Positions 6,209 to 15,223 of a stretch of 64,000 bases of DNA are shown piece by piece. Numbering within the stretch: the stretch's first letter is position 1; each line of letters begins with the position of its first letter. The position numbers and the translations under genes are program-made. Origin of the DNA: Micromonospora sp. WMMD1102. GTDB taxonomy: Bacteria; Actinomycetota; Actinomycetes; Mycobacteriales; Micromonosporaceae. The notes below the pieces were generated by a model. The model was given only the letters and a program-made list of their open reading frames with translations, was not told the DNA's origin and did no database searches. The stretch lies in contig NZ_JARUBN010000001.1 in assembly GCF_029626265.1 (NCBI RefSeq), forward strand, positions 2,852,001 to 2,916,000, in the 5' to 3' direction.

Positions 6209-8869
6209 TCACCCGCCCGGTTCGGCCGCCGCGCGGGCGGCCCGGAGCATCCGCAGCGGGCCCAGCCAGCGCTGCCGGGCCAGCTCGGCGGAGTCGTACC
6301 AGCCGATCGCCGCGAAGTCGTGCAGCCCGTCGTCGCCGAGCCACAACCCGGCGACGGCCGCCCAGACCGGAGGCGCGAGCTGGTCGGAGCGGGCGTCGGC
6401 GGCGAGCGCCAGCGCGGCGGTACGGGCCAGCTCGGGCCGGTCGGTGGCCAGCGCCGTGAGTACCGTGATCGCGCCGACCGGCAGCAGCTGACCGACCACG
6501 CCGGACTCCTCGGTCAGCCGGTCGGCCCGGGCGAGCAGCTCGTCCACCTCGTCGCGGTCGCCCTCGGCAGCCGCTCCCACCGCCGCCGCGAGGTCGCACT
6601 GCGCCAGTCCGATCAGGTCCCCGAGCGACTGGTTGAGGTCCCGGGCCTCCGGCAGCATCGAGACCGCGAGCCCAGGGTCGGTCCACATGGTGGCCAGCGC
6701 CAGGTGCCGGGCGGCCCGGGCGCCCCAGAGCGGTGCACCGGTGGCCCGCGCCTGGTCGAGCGACCGCCGGAAGAAGTCGGCGGACCGGGCGAAGTCGCCG
6801 CCGTGCTGGTAGACGTGTCCGAGCAGGTCCCACGTCCGGGCGTCCTCCAGCGGCTGGCCGGCCGACGAGGGGGCATAGCCCAGCACCTCGCCGAGCCGGC
6901 TGCGGCGCAGCGCCACCCCGGCCCGGCCCCACGCCCCGGCGCCGCGCAGCAGCGGCCCGGCCTGATCGAGCGAGGCGAAGAACTCGTCGCCTTCCGCGTG
7001 GTGCCCGGTCGACTGGGTCAGCGAGCCGAGTTCGTAGGCGACGTACGCGTCGTAGGGGTGCTGCCACGGCGACTGCGCCAGCGCCTTGAGCCGCTGGTAG
7101 CGGGGACGGGCGTCGACCTCGGCGGTGGCGGCCAGCCGGGCCGCCTCGACCAGCCGGCGCAGCGCGGGCGCGGCACCGTCGGCGGGCGGCAGTGCGGCGA
7201 GCACCTGCCAGTGCCCGAGCTGGCTGAGCGTGTAGGTGAGGTCCCCGAGCCCGTCCGGCAGCAGCTCGTGCTCGACGGCCGCCTGGAGCACCAGCAGCAT
7301 CGCGGCCACCGCGCACTGGCTGCGCTGCGCCGACACCACCGTGTCGCCGTCGTCGGGCCGCCAGACCTCCAGGCCGACCTCGGTGACCCGGGCGGTGGCC
7401 CGGGCAGCCCGGTCGACCCGCTCGGCACCGACCCAGCCGTCGTCGGTGTACTCGTCGCAGGCGTTGATGCTCTGCCGGAGATTCTGGTGGATCCGGTACT
7501 CCGGCCAGGTGCCCGCCGCGTGCCGGACGAAGCTGTTGGTGAGGAAGCGGTGGATCGTCGCCGTCGCCACGTCCGGGAGTACCGCGCGCAGGATGTCGGC
7601 GTCGAACGCCGCGAGCAGCGCGGCGGCGCGCAACAGGTTGCGTTCGGCGGGGGAGAGGTCGCGCATGATCCGCAGGACGAGTTCGGGCAACGGGCCGCCG
7701 AACTGGGCCGGATCCGGGTGCTCCCCGCGCAGCGCCGCACTGCGGTACTGGCTGACCGACAGTTCGAGATAGAGCGGCGAGCCGGCCGAGGCGTCGACGA
7801 TCCGCCGGCGTACCGCCTCCTCGATCGCCGGCTCTCCGCCGTCGGCCGTCAGCCGCTCCCGCAGGAAGGCGTCGGCGTAGTCGGGGGTCAGCCCGGCGAG
7901 CGCGTACTGGTCGCTGACCCCGTCCACTCCGGCCAGGCGCGGCCAGCGCGTGGCGCCGCCGTAGGTGAGGGTGACCGCGCGGACCGGGTCGTGCCAGCGC
8001 AGCGGACGCCGGCTGGCCACCACGAACAGCACGTTGGGCATCAGGTAGACCATCCGGGCGAGCAGGTCCTCCAGCAGTCCCTTCTCCCGGGGCAGCGCCT
8101 GGACGGCCTCGAAGGTGTCGAGGTGGCAGACCGCCAGCGCCGGGCGCCTGGCCCGGATCCGCTCGATGTCCCAGGCGAGCAGGATGGGCAGGTAGCCGAG
8201 CATCCGGTCCGGATCGTTCTCCCGGAGGATGAGGTCGAAGGGTGGGAACTCGCGCCGGAGGCGGCGCACCTCGGCGGCCTCGCGCAGCCGGCGTACCAGT
8301 CCGGTCGCCATCTTGTAGCCGACCTCCACCACCGCGACCGAGCCGAGCAGTTCGTCGACGACCCCGGCGATCTGCTGCGCGGTCTCCTCCCGGTCCTCCT
8401 GGCCGAGGAAGCCGCTGCGCCCGACGAAGTCGGTGAGACTGACGCCGGGATGCTTCAACTCCCAGTAGACCGACAGGCCCGTGTCGAAGGCGGTGAACGG
8501 CCGGCCGAGCCGGCCCAGCGCGGCGCGGACCCGCAGGACGACGGTCTCGAAACCGAGGTTGCTGCCGTCGGCGAAGTCGAAACTCGACACGACCCGGCGT
8601 TTGGGCAGCTCGGGAGCGGTCGACGCGGTCAGCTCCGCGCAGAACTGGTTGACCAGGGTGGTCTTGCCGATCCCGCCCTGGCCGTAGATCACCACCACGT
8701 TCCGGGCCGGCCGGCCGAAGTCGAGCAGGTCCGCCGTGGAACACGGCTCGGCGGCCATCCGGTGCGCCCGCTCGATCAGCAGCCGGGTGTACTCCTCCCG
8801 GTCGGTGAAGACCTCGTTGCGCCGATACGGCCCGGAGGCACCGAAAACGAAGTAGTCGTCGAGGTCCAC
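6209..8869 (-). CDS. STAND (NB-ARC-like) ATPase with helical-repeat C-terminus
   Basis: 886 residues. A P-loop GQGGIGKTTL lies at residues 63-72, a Walker B-like AVCHLDTFE at about 240, and a GLPL-like AGSPLYLEL at about 335, the order seen in STAND NTPases. The region after about residue 430 is alpha-helical and alanine/leucine rich, with TPR-like stretches such as DFARSADFFRRSLDQA. STAND proteins act as ligand-triggered ATPase switches; bacterial examples include MalT-type regulators and phage sensors. No DNA-binding, nuclease or other effector domain is recognised, so the output is unknown. The GTG start has a weak SD; the gene heads a transcript with the downstream APH-like kinase. Confidence 0.8.
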   Translation of the reverse strand: MDLDDYFVFGASGPYRRNEVFTDREEYTRLLIERAHRMAAEPCSTADLLDFGRPARNVVVIYGQGGIGKTTLVNQFCAELTASTAPELPKRRVVSSFDFADGSNLGFETVVLRVRAALGRLGRPFTAFDTGLSVYWELKHPGVSLTDFVGRSGFLGQEDREETAQQIAGVVDELLGSVAVVEVGYKMATGLVRRLREAAEVRRLRREFPPFDLILRENDPDRMLGYLPILLAWDIERIRARRPALAVCHLDTFEAVQALPREKGLLEDLLARMVYLMPNVLFVVASRRPLRWHDPVRAVTLTYGGATRWPRLAGVDGVSDQYALAGLTPDYADAFLRERLTADGGEPAIEEAVRRRIVDASAGSPLYLELSVSQYRSAALRGEHPDPAQFGGPLPELVLRIMRDLSPAERNLLRAAALLAAFDADILRAVLPDVATATIHRFLTNSFVRHAAGTWPEYRIHQNLRQSINACDEYTDDGWVGAERVDRAARATARVTEVGLEVWRPDDGDTVVSAQRSQCAVAAMLLVLQAAVEHELLPDGLGDLTYTLSQLGHWQVLAALPPADGAAPALRRLVEAARLAATAEVDARPRYQRLKALAQSPWQHPYDAYVAYELGSLTQSTGHHAEGDEFFASLDQAGPLLRGAGAWGRAGVALRRSRLGEVLGYAPSSAGQPLEDARTWDLLGHVYQHGGDFARSADFFRRSLDQARATGAPLWGARAARHLALATMWTDPGLAVSMLPEARDLNQSLGDLIGLAQCDLAAAVGAAAEGDRDEVDELLARADRLTEESGVVGQLLPVGAITVLTALATDRPELARTAALALAADARSDQLAPPVWAAVAGLWLGDDGLHDFAAIGWYDSAELARQRWLGPLRMLRAARAAAEPGG

Positions 8870-8877
8870 TTCGCCAT

Positions 8878-9002
8878 GTAATCATCTGACTACTAGTGTC
8901 TCCATCGACCGAACCGACCGAACCCGAACGGACCGAACCGATCGAACGGACCGATCCGGTGGAGTCAGGTTCCGGGGCAGACCTGAGCCTGGACGGAGGC
9001 GT
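8878..9002. promoter_or_regulatory. Divergent intergenic region with CGAACSGACC-type repeats
   Basis: This region lies between the STAND gene and a glycosyltransferase gene transcribed away from it. About 60 bp (8903-8960) is a patchwork of ccgaac, ggaccg and gatcgaac elements, which can form direct and inverted repeats. ACGGAGG just before 9003 serves the downstream gene. Control elements for both genes must lie here, but I cannot name a -35/-10 pair. Confidence 0.45.
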
Positions 9003-10298
9003 ATGACGCGGGTCCTGGTCGACATCCGTGCCAACCAGCCGACCGGCATCGCCCGGTACGGCGCCAACCTGCTGCGTGAACTGGCCGTGCTGGCGAGCGT
9101 CGGCGACACCCCACGGCTCACCGCGTACGTCGACCCGGTGCAGGCCACGGTGGCACGGGAGGCGATCGGGACCGCGCCGGTACGCCTGCTGGTGGCCGCC
9201 GAACCGGACGGCTTCGTACGCCGCAGCGCCGAACTGCGCACCCTGCTGGGCAGCGGCGAGTTCGACCTCTACCACACCACCCACTACACCCTGGACCGGC
9301 GCTGTCCGATTCCTTACAGCTACACGGTGCACGACCTGACCCGGTTGCGCTTCCCGGAACACGACTACGGTCGGGAGCAGTTCGTCCGGCACTTCGGCTC
9401 CGCACAGTGGACGGCGCTCGGCGCGGAACTCGCCGCGCTCTCCGACTGGGACGACGGGCACGGCGGGACCTTCCGGCGCTACTTCCGGGCGCTCAACCGG
9501 GCGCTCGCGGCCGGTGCCAGCCGGATCGTGGCGGTCTCCCGGGCGACCGGTGACGACCTGGTGCGGCTGCTCGGCGTACCGGCCGGTGCGATCGACCTGG
9601 TGCCCTGCGCGGTCCGTACCGAGATCTTCCACCGGCGCCCGCCGGCCGAGGTGACCGCCGCCCGTGTCCGGTACGCACTGCCCGGCCCGTACTGCCTCTA
9701 TGTCGGGCTCGCCGGTCCGATCAAGCGGTTCGACTGGCTGCTCGCCCGGTGGCTGGCGGCTGCCGAACGGTTCCCGGCCGACGCCCGGCTCGTCGTGGTG
9801 GGCGGCTATGCCGAGGCCCGCCCGGAGGTCGTCGCGCTGCTGCGGGACGCGTCCGCCGCAGGGTCGGTGGTGTTCACCGGCCGGGTCGACGACGACACCC
9901 TGGCCGCGCTCTACTCCGGGGCTTCGGCCCTGCTGGTCGCCTCCCGGAACGAGGGCAACCACCTCGGACCCCTGGAGGCGCTGGCCTGCGGTTGCGAGGT
10001 GGTCTGCACCGACATCCCACCGCTGCGGGAGACGGTCGACGGCCACGCGCACTTCTATCCGTTGACCGACGCCGCCCGGCTGACCAGACTGGTCGACAGC
10101 GCCCTGCGCGGCACGTTGCCCCGGCTCGGCGCCGGCTTCGCGGTGCCGCGCTGGCCCGACTCCGGCCGGGCGCTCGTCGACTCGCTGCGGCGGGCGCTGA
10201 CCGGGCACACTGACGGTCCGACCGGAGGCCACGACACGCACGCCGGGCGCGCCGACCGGTCGGGCGCAGGGCCCGCCCGCCGAACGGAGGTCCGATGA
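9003..10298 (+). CDS. Glycosyltransferase, GT4 family
   Basis: 431 residues, ATG preceded by ACGGAGG. The N-terminus MTRVLVDIRANQPTGIARY is a classic GT4 acceptor-domain start. The donor domain has YCLYVGLAGPIKR (about residue 230), FTGRVDDDTLAALY and SRNEGNHLGPLEAL, the last supplying the E-x7-E pair. It is predicted to be cytoplasmic or membrane-associated, moving a sugar from a nucleotide donor to an unknown acceptor. It overlaps a two-TM protein gene by ATGA. It resembles the glycosyltransferase at 2709-3881 in architecture, so the two may act in one glycan pathway. Confidence 0.88.
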   Translation: MTRVLVDIRANQPTGIARYGANLLRELAVLASVGDTPRLTAYVDPVQATVAREAIGTAPVRLLVAAEPDGFVRRSAELRTLLGSGEFDLYHTTHYTLDRRCPIPYSYTVHDLTRLRFPEHDYGREQFVRHFGSAQWTALGAELAALSDWDDGHGGTFRRYFRALNRALAAGASRIVAVSRATGDDLVRLLGVPAGAIDLVPCAVRTEIFHRRPPAEVTAARVRYALPGPYCLYVGLAGPIKRFDWLLARWLAAAERFPADARLVVVGGYAEARPEVVALLRDASAAGSVVFTGRVDDDTLAALYSGASALLVASRNEGNHLGPLEALACGCEVVCTDIPPLRETVDGHAHFYPLTDAARLTRLVDSALRGTLPRLGAGFAVPRWPDSGRALVDSLRRALTGHTDGPTGGHDTHAGRADRSGAGPARRTEVR

Positions 10299-10459
10299 GG
10301 TACCTGCCCGTCACCGCCGCCATCCTCGCCGCCGCGCTCGGCGGTGCCGGATTCGTCTACGGAGGCTTCGACGACTCGCCCGGCCTGCAGGGCATCTCCG
10401 CGCTCCTGGTCATCGGCATGATCGCCTACGGCGTGCGAATCACCCGGCGCAGCCGTTAG
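10295..10459 (+). CDS. Small two-TM protein
   Basis: 54 residues beginning MRYLPVTAAILAAALGG. The ATG overlaps the stop codon of the upstream glycosyltransferase as ATGA, indicating translational coupling. Two hydrophobic segments (about residues 5-23 and 32-48) flank a short acidic loop (GGFDDSPG), and the C-terminus is basic (RITRRSR). It may anchor or assist the glycosyltransferase, but this is inferred from position only and I do not recognise the family. Confidence 0.7.
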   Translation: MRYLPVTAAILAAALGGAGFVYGGFDDSPGLQGISALLVIGMIAYGVRITRRSR

Positions 10460-10469
10460 GGCATGCGGG

Positions 10470-11645
10470 TCAGGTTGGCGGCTTCTGGCCGGCGCCGTGC
10501 AGCAGGCCGGCGGTGGCCAGCGCGGCGAACTCCTCGGTGCGGCCGGTCAGCAGGTCGAAGTCGTGGAAGGTGCGCAGTGCCCCGGGTCCCATGCTGCGCA
10601 GGGCACGCCGCGCCAGCGGAGTCTCCAGGCGCTCGGTCAGCCGTTCGGCACTCTCCGGCCAGTTGGTGCTGAGCACCACGCCCGTCGCCACCGCGGTCTC
10701 CCAGAGCGCGCGCAGGTGGCGGTCGCCGATCTCGGCGCGCAGCGCGCCGCCGGCCGGGATGTCGGCGAGCGCCGCCCGGTAGGCGTCGGTCAGCTCCGTC
10801 CCGTCCCAGCCCCACCCGGCGAGCACCCGACCGGTCGGCAACCGGGTCGAGTAGGAGCCGTCCGTGGTGTCGATGGTGGTGGCGGTGCCGTCGGTCCAGG
10901 CCAGGAAGGGCAGCAGCGCCGGAACGTCGAGCACGCCGCCGGTGAGCTGCGCGGCGTCGCCGGCCGGTCCGGGCCCGTCGGGAAGGAGACAGGCGGACAG
11001 GCGTACACCGTGCGCGTGGTTGCCGATCAGACTGGACCGGTCGTCGTGCTCGACGAGATTGGGCACGGTCACCAGGCACGGCACCCCGGCCCGGCCGAGG
11101 AAGTCGAGGGCCAGTTCGTCGTCGGCCACCCCGGTGTCCGGCTGGGTCGCCAGGAAGGCCGCGAACTCCCGGGCGACGTCGGCCGGCAGCGCGAGTGCCT
11201 GGGTCGGCACGTACGGATTCACCATCGGCACCCAGGAGGCGCCGGTCAGGGCCGCGAACCGGACCAGTGCGGCCGTCCGCGAACCCCACTCGACGAAGTA
11301 GCTGACCGCCGCCCGGGGCTGCCGGGCCAGGCTCTGCCGCGCGGCGGCCGCGAAGCCGTCCGGCAGCAGGACGTCGTCCTGCACGACGAGGTGGTGGGTG
11401 GCGTCCGGGGCGACCGCGGCGTAGGCCAGCCGGGCACTGCGGACGGTGCTCGGCGGGCCGTCCGGCTCCGGATCGACCGCGAGCGCGGCGTCCAGCGGGG
11501 CGAGCCCGGCGGCCACCGCGCGGGCCTGCGACAGCCGGTCCGGGTGGGTCATCACGGCCGCCGACAGCACGGGTAGGTCCTCGTGCCCCGCGGCGATGCG
11601 CTGCCGGGCGGGGAAGTCGGCGGTGGACGGATCATCGGCGGCCAT
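10470..11645 (-). CDS. Glycosyltransferase-like protein
   Basis: 391 residues from an ATG at 11645. The first half resembles nucleotide-diphospho-sugar transferases: LSAAVMTHPDRL near residue 28, then HHLVVQDDVLLPDG with an acidic cluster in the DxD position. The C-terminal ~150 residues match nothing I know. There is no SD; TAAGCT lies 8 nt before the ATG, suggesting a leaderless mRNA. It is convergent with the two-TM gene and divergent from the sulfotransferase-like gene. Enzyme class is likely; donor and acceptor are unknown. Confidence 0.6.
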   Translation of the reverse strand: MAADDPSTADFPARQRIAAGHEDLPVLSAAVMTHPDRLSQARAVAAGLAPLDAALAVDPEPDGPPSTVRSARLAYAAVAPDATHHLVVQDDVLLPDGFAAAARQSLARQPRAAVSYFVEWGSRTAALVRFAALTGASWVPMVNPYVPTQALALPADVAREFAAFLATQPDTGVADDELALDFLGRAGVPCLVTVPNLVEHDDRSSLIGNHAHGVRLSACLLPDGPGPAGDAAQLTGGVLDVPALLPFLAWTDGTATTIDTTDGSYSTRLPTGRVLAGWGWDGTELTDAYRAALADIPAGGALRAEIGDRHLRALWETAVATGVVLSTNWPESAERLTERLETPLARRALRSMGPGALRTFHDFDLLTGRTEEFAALATAGLLHGAGQKPPT

Positions 11646-11653
11646 GTGACCGG

Positions 11654-11659
11654 AGCTTA
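11654..11659 (-). promoter_or_regulatory. -10 box TAAGCT for a leaderless transcript
   Basis: On the minus strand TAAGCT matches TANNNT and ends 8 nt before the ATG at 11645. No Shine-Dalgarno sequence is present, consistent with initiation at or next to the start codon. Confidence 0.45.
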
Positions 11660-11792
11660 ACGCATGGATCGGTGTCGAACGGGGTAGATAGACCCGCGTA
11701 GATCGTCTCGGTGTTCGCCGCCGACGCCGGTCAGCGGGGTCGGGGCGGACGTCACGGGGGAGCGTGAGACGGATGCTCGACGCACGCTGGGT

Positions 11793-12884
11793 GTGCCCAC
11801 CGGTGATCGACCGGTGAGGCCGAAGATCCTGCAGATCTCGGTGCCGCGCGGCGGATCCAACGCCGTGGCCCGGATGATGGGGCAGAGCCCGGACGTCGCC
11901 GCCGTACTGCGGTCGCGGCTGCTGGAGGACGGGCGGGACGGACTGTTCCGGGCCCTGCGCGAGGTGGAGCGGGAGGCACCGGACCGGCTGCCCTACGTCA
12001 AGGAGCAGGCGGCGTTCCTGCCCGACCATCCCGACGAGCTGTTCGCGCCGTACGACCGGTTTCTCGTCGTCGTCCGGGACCCGGTGCAGCAGGTCGCCTC
12101 GGAACTGCTCGCCGTGCTGGGCAACCGGGAACTGTTGCGGGACAAGCTGGTCGAGCGGACCGGGATGCCGGTCGGACGGCGGGAGACGGCCCGGCTGCTC
12201 GACCGGTACGCCGCCGCGGCCTGCCTCGATTTTCCGATCGTGCGTCCCGGGGTGCGCGGCTGCTGGCAGGACGTGCTGGCGTACCTGCGGCGGACCCGGG
12301 ACTTCCGGCCGGTGCACCGGCTGGTCGGCGACCTCTACGACGCGCAGCCGGGCCGGCGGGAGTGCGCCTCCGACACCGAGTGGTTCAACCGGGCCATCTT
12401 CCGGGTCGGGGTGCTCTGCTGGCTGCGTACCGTCGAGCTGGTCCGGACGCTGGTCGAGGCGGGCGTGCCCCGGCTGGCGATCGTGGACTTCGGCGACCTG
12501 CAGTACCGGCCGGGCCGGATCGCCGAGGTGTGCGGCCGGCTGGCGGTCCGGTTCGACGAGCGGATGGTCACCGGGCCGTGGCATCCGCCGGGGCGGTGGT
12601 TCGAGGCGGGCCTGGACCGGGACGAGGGACACCGGTGGGTCGGCCGGGCCTTCACCGCGACCCGCCTCTACCCGTCCCGCCCCACACCCTGCGATCCGCG
12701 CACCCTGCCGCCGGTCGCCCAGGAGGCACTCGCGTCCAGTATGGACAGCTACCGTGCCCTGCTCGGCCATCCGGCCTGCCTGTCGCCGGACGACCCGATC
12801 GCCTCCGGCGGGGTGGCGGCAGCCGACCGTGCCGGCGCGGAGGGTGCGGCGGCGGTGACCGGTCCCGGCACGGTGCGTCGATGA
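11793..12884 (+). CDS. Sulfotransferase-like P-loop protein
   Basis: 363 residues from a GTG. Near the N-terminus KILQISVPRGGSNAVARMM resembles the 5'-phosphosulfate loop of sulfotransferases, and RFLVVVRDPVQQVASE (about residue 91) resembles the 3'-phosphate motif (RDP followed by S). These would bind PAPS and transfer sulfate to a hydroxyl or amine; the acceptor is unknown. A second GTG at 11814 is an equally possible start, since neither has a strong SD. The stop overlaps the next ATG (ATGA), so it is the first gene of a four-gene operon running to 19019. Confidence 0.7.
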   Translation: MPTGDRPVRPKILQISVPRGGSNAVARMMGQSPDVAAVLRSRLLEDGRDGLFRALREVEREAPDRLPYVKEQAAFLPDHPDELFAPYDRFLVVVRDPVQQVASELLAVLGNRELLRDKLVERTGMPVGRRETARLLDRYAAAACLDFPIVRPGVRGCWQDVLAYLRRTRDFRPVHRLVGDLYDAQPGRRECASDTEWFNRAIFRVGVLCWLRTVELVRTLVEAGVPRLAIVDFGDLQYRPGRIAEVCGRLAVRFDERMVTGPWHPPGRWFEAGLDRDEGHRWVGRAFTATRLYPSRPTPCDPRTLPPVAQEALASSMDSYRALLGHPACLSPDDPIASGGVAAADRAGAEGAAAVTGPGTVRR

Positions 12885-15223
12885 CCACGACCGGGCACCG
12901 GACGCTGCCGCGCGCCGCGCTGGTGAACGCGGTGCTGCGCCGGGTCCGCGCCTGGACCGGGCTGGCCGGAGCGCTCGCGTCCGAGCTGACGGCCCGACTG
13001 CGCGACCAGGACGAGGTCGCCGAACTGCTGGCGGGCGCGCGTGCCGAGGCGGTGATCCGGGTACCCGACGCGCACCTCGCCGCCGACCTGCTCGTGCTGC
13101 TCGACCAACTCGCCCTGTACGGCGGTCGGCGGCTGTCCCTGTGGCCGGAGGGCGGCTGGGCGTACCGGGTCGTCGACGCGTCGACGGCGGCACCGGCGTT
13201 GCCCCGCACCCTGCTCCGGCAGCTCGCCGAGCAGGCGGTGCCGGAGCGGGCGGCGGTGCCGTACCAACCGTGGTCGGGGCGGATCGACCGGATCGCCGTG
13301 ATCACCCACGACCGTCCGGAGACCCTGGCCGACTGCCTCGCGGCCCTGCACGCCAACCTGCGCCACTTCGGTCGGCGACATGTCGAGGTGGTGGTCTACG
13401 ACGACTCGGGTCCGGTGCGGCGTCCACGGGTCCGCTCGGTGGTGGGCGACGCCGCCTCGGCGGGCCTGCCGGTCCGCTACGTCGGGCCGGCCGAGAAGGA
13501 CGCCCTGCGGTCCGTCTTCGAGCGGAGCCTGCCGGACGGGGATGTCGACCGGCCGGTGCTGGACCGGCTGCTCGGCGCGTGGCGTGCCGACGGGAGCTGG
13601 GCCGGGTCGGCCGCCGAGCAGCGGAACTGGGCGATCCTGTCGGCCGCCGGCCGGCGGGTACTCGTCTGCGACGACGACGTCCGGCCGGCGGCACTCGACG
13701 CCACCCTGCCCGAACAGCGCGCGGCGGCCACGGCCGCGGTGCGGGACGCCGAACTGCGCGCGGCGGGCACGGCCGTGGGGCGGGACGCCGAACTGCGCGC
13801 GGCGGGCACGGCCGCGGTGCGGGACGCCGAACTGCGCGCGGCGGCCAGCACCGTCGGGTCGGAGGCCGGGCGGCTGCTTGCCGGGCACCTGGCTGGCCGG
13901 TCGGACCGGGCGGCGCCCCGGCCGTGGCCCACCGACCTGCTGGGCATCCTGGAGGAGACCGGGCCGACCCTGGTGTCCGCCGCCTACACCGGACATCCGG
14001 ATCGGCGCAGTGCCCTGCTGCTGGAACGCTTCTTCGTGGCCTCGGAACGCAGCATCGACGTCTGTGACACCGATCCGCCGTGCCGGCAGGTCCGGCAGGC
14101 GGCGTTCACCGGCGGCCCGCGCAAGTTCCGGGGCGGCGCGTTCGTGACCAGCGGCACCGGCGAGGGGGTCGAGTTCGCGGTCCGGCGGGGACGCAACGAG
14201 GACTTCGCGCTCGCGATCAGCCTGGCCGTCACCACCAGAGGCCGGCCGGAGCCGCACGAGTCGCCGACCGCCTTCCTGCTGCACGAGCGCGGGCCACGGC
14301 ACTCCGGGCCGTTCCTGGCACACCGGCAGGAGCGGGAAGGCGACCTGGTCAACCGGCTGATCGAGGAGTTGGGCCGGGACTACGCCGAGACGGTGCCCGG
14401 CCCCTTCGACCCGGCGGGCTTCGGTCGGTACGGGCTGACCCGGGTCGACGAGGGTCTGGACCGTGCTGCCGCCGTACTCGCCGGTGAGCTGTTCCGGGAC
14501 GGGCTCGCGTACCGGGGGCGGGCGGTGGCACATCTGCGGGTCCTCGGCACGGTCGAGACGCGGCTCGGTGCGGCGGCGACCGGACGGGCGCTGGCCAGAC
14601 TCCGCACCCGCTGGTACGCCGACCGGGCCACCCCGGCGCCGGCCCTGCTGCGTACCGCCGCCCGGCTGCTGCGGGAGCGTCGCCCGCTGCCCGCCCCGGT
14701 GCTGGCCGCCTGCGTGCAGGTACTCGTCCCCGCGGGGATCATCGCGTTCATGGACGTCAGGTCGACCCGGCAGCGGCTGCGTACGCTGGCCGGCGACGAG
14801 CAGGCCGCCGCGGTCGCCGTACTGGAGCGGGAGGCGGGCTGGTGCACCGGCACCGGCCACCGGGCCGGTCCGACCGGAGTGGGCGCCTCCGGCGGTGCCC
14901 AGGTGCCGCTGTCGGAGCTGGCCGGCCGGCTCGCCGCGAAGGCGGCCAGGACCCGTCGACTGATCAGCGAGATCGACGCCGAACTGGGCTTCGGGTCGAC
15001 ACCCGCCGACCGGCCACCGGACGAGCGGACCCGTCTTGCCGCACAGGCCCGGTTCGCCGTCGACGTGCGCGCCCGGGTACGCGACGAGGTGCGACTGTTC
15101 CTGCGCGCCGTGCCGTACGCCTACCGGTTGCGGTCGGTGCTGCCGGCGCTGGACGGAGCGCCTCGGCTGGAGGGAGCGCCTGGGTTGGACGGGGCGGGCC
15201 AGCGGGACGGAGCGGGCCGGTGA
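12881..15223 (+). CDS. Large GT2-like protein of unknown role
   Basis: 780 residues. IDRIAVITHDRPETLADCL (from about residue 133) and RVLVCDDDVRP (about 262) resemble the nucleotide-sugar and DxD regions of GT-A glycosyltransferases. The N-terminal 130 residues and the C-terminal half are unfamiliar. A 13-residue repeat (RDAELRAAGTAVG, three copies) is inserted directly after the acidic motif, probably as a surface loop. The gene is coupled on both sides: ATGA with the sulfotransferase-like gene and GTGA with the exporter gene. This placement suggests it builds or modifies what the transporters export. Function beyond a probable GT-A domain is not assigned. Confidence 0.6.
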   Translation: MTTTGHRTLPRAALVNAVLRRVRAWTGLAGALASELTARLRDQDEVAELLAGARAEAVIRVPDAHLAADLLVLLDQLALYGGRRLSLWPEGGWAYRVVDASTAAPALPRTLLRQLAEQAVPERAAVPYQPWSGRIDRIAVITHDRPETLADCLAALHANLRHFGRRHVEVVVYDDSGPVRRPRVRSVVGDAASAGLPVRYVGPAEKDALRSVFERSLPDGDVDRPVLDRLLGAWRADGSWAGSAAEQRNWAILSAAGRRVLVCDDDVRPAALDATLPEQRAAATAAVRDAELRAAGTAVGRDAELRAAGTAAVRDAELRAAASTVGSEAGRLLAGHLAGRSDRAAPRPWPTDLLGILEETGPTLVSAAYTGHPDRRSALLLERFFVASERSIDVCDTDPPCRQVRQAAFTGGPRKFRGGAFVTSGTGEGVEFAVRRGRNEDFALAISLAVTTRGRPEPHESPTAFLLHERGPRHSGPFLAHRQEREGDLVNRLIEELGRDYAETVPGPFDPAGFGRYGLTRVDEGLDRAAAVLAGELFRDGLAYRGRAVAHLRVLGTVETRLGAAATGRALARLRTRWYADRATPAPALLRTAARLLRERRPLPAPVLAACVQVLVPAGIIAFMDVRSTRQRLRTLAGDEQAAAVAVLEREAGWCTGTGHRAGPTGVGASGGAQVPLSELAGRLAAKAARTRRLISEIDAELGFGSTPADRPPDERTRLAAQARFAVDVRARVRDEVRLFLRAVPYAYRLRSVLPALDGAPRLEGAPGLDGAGQRDGAGR
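13742..13858 (+). repeat. 39-bp in-frame tandem repeat, three units
   Basis: Three units of 39 bp encode RDAELRAAGTAVG, RDAELRAAGTAAV and RDAELRAAASTVG within the GT2-like gene. The first two are almost identical in DNA. Confidence 0.95.

Noticed and set aside
5961-10241. A 1426-codon open frame on the minus strand
   Set aside because: It runs antisense to or out of frame with the STAND ATPase and GT4 genes, is arginine/proline/glycine rich without domains, and comes from the high GC content.
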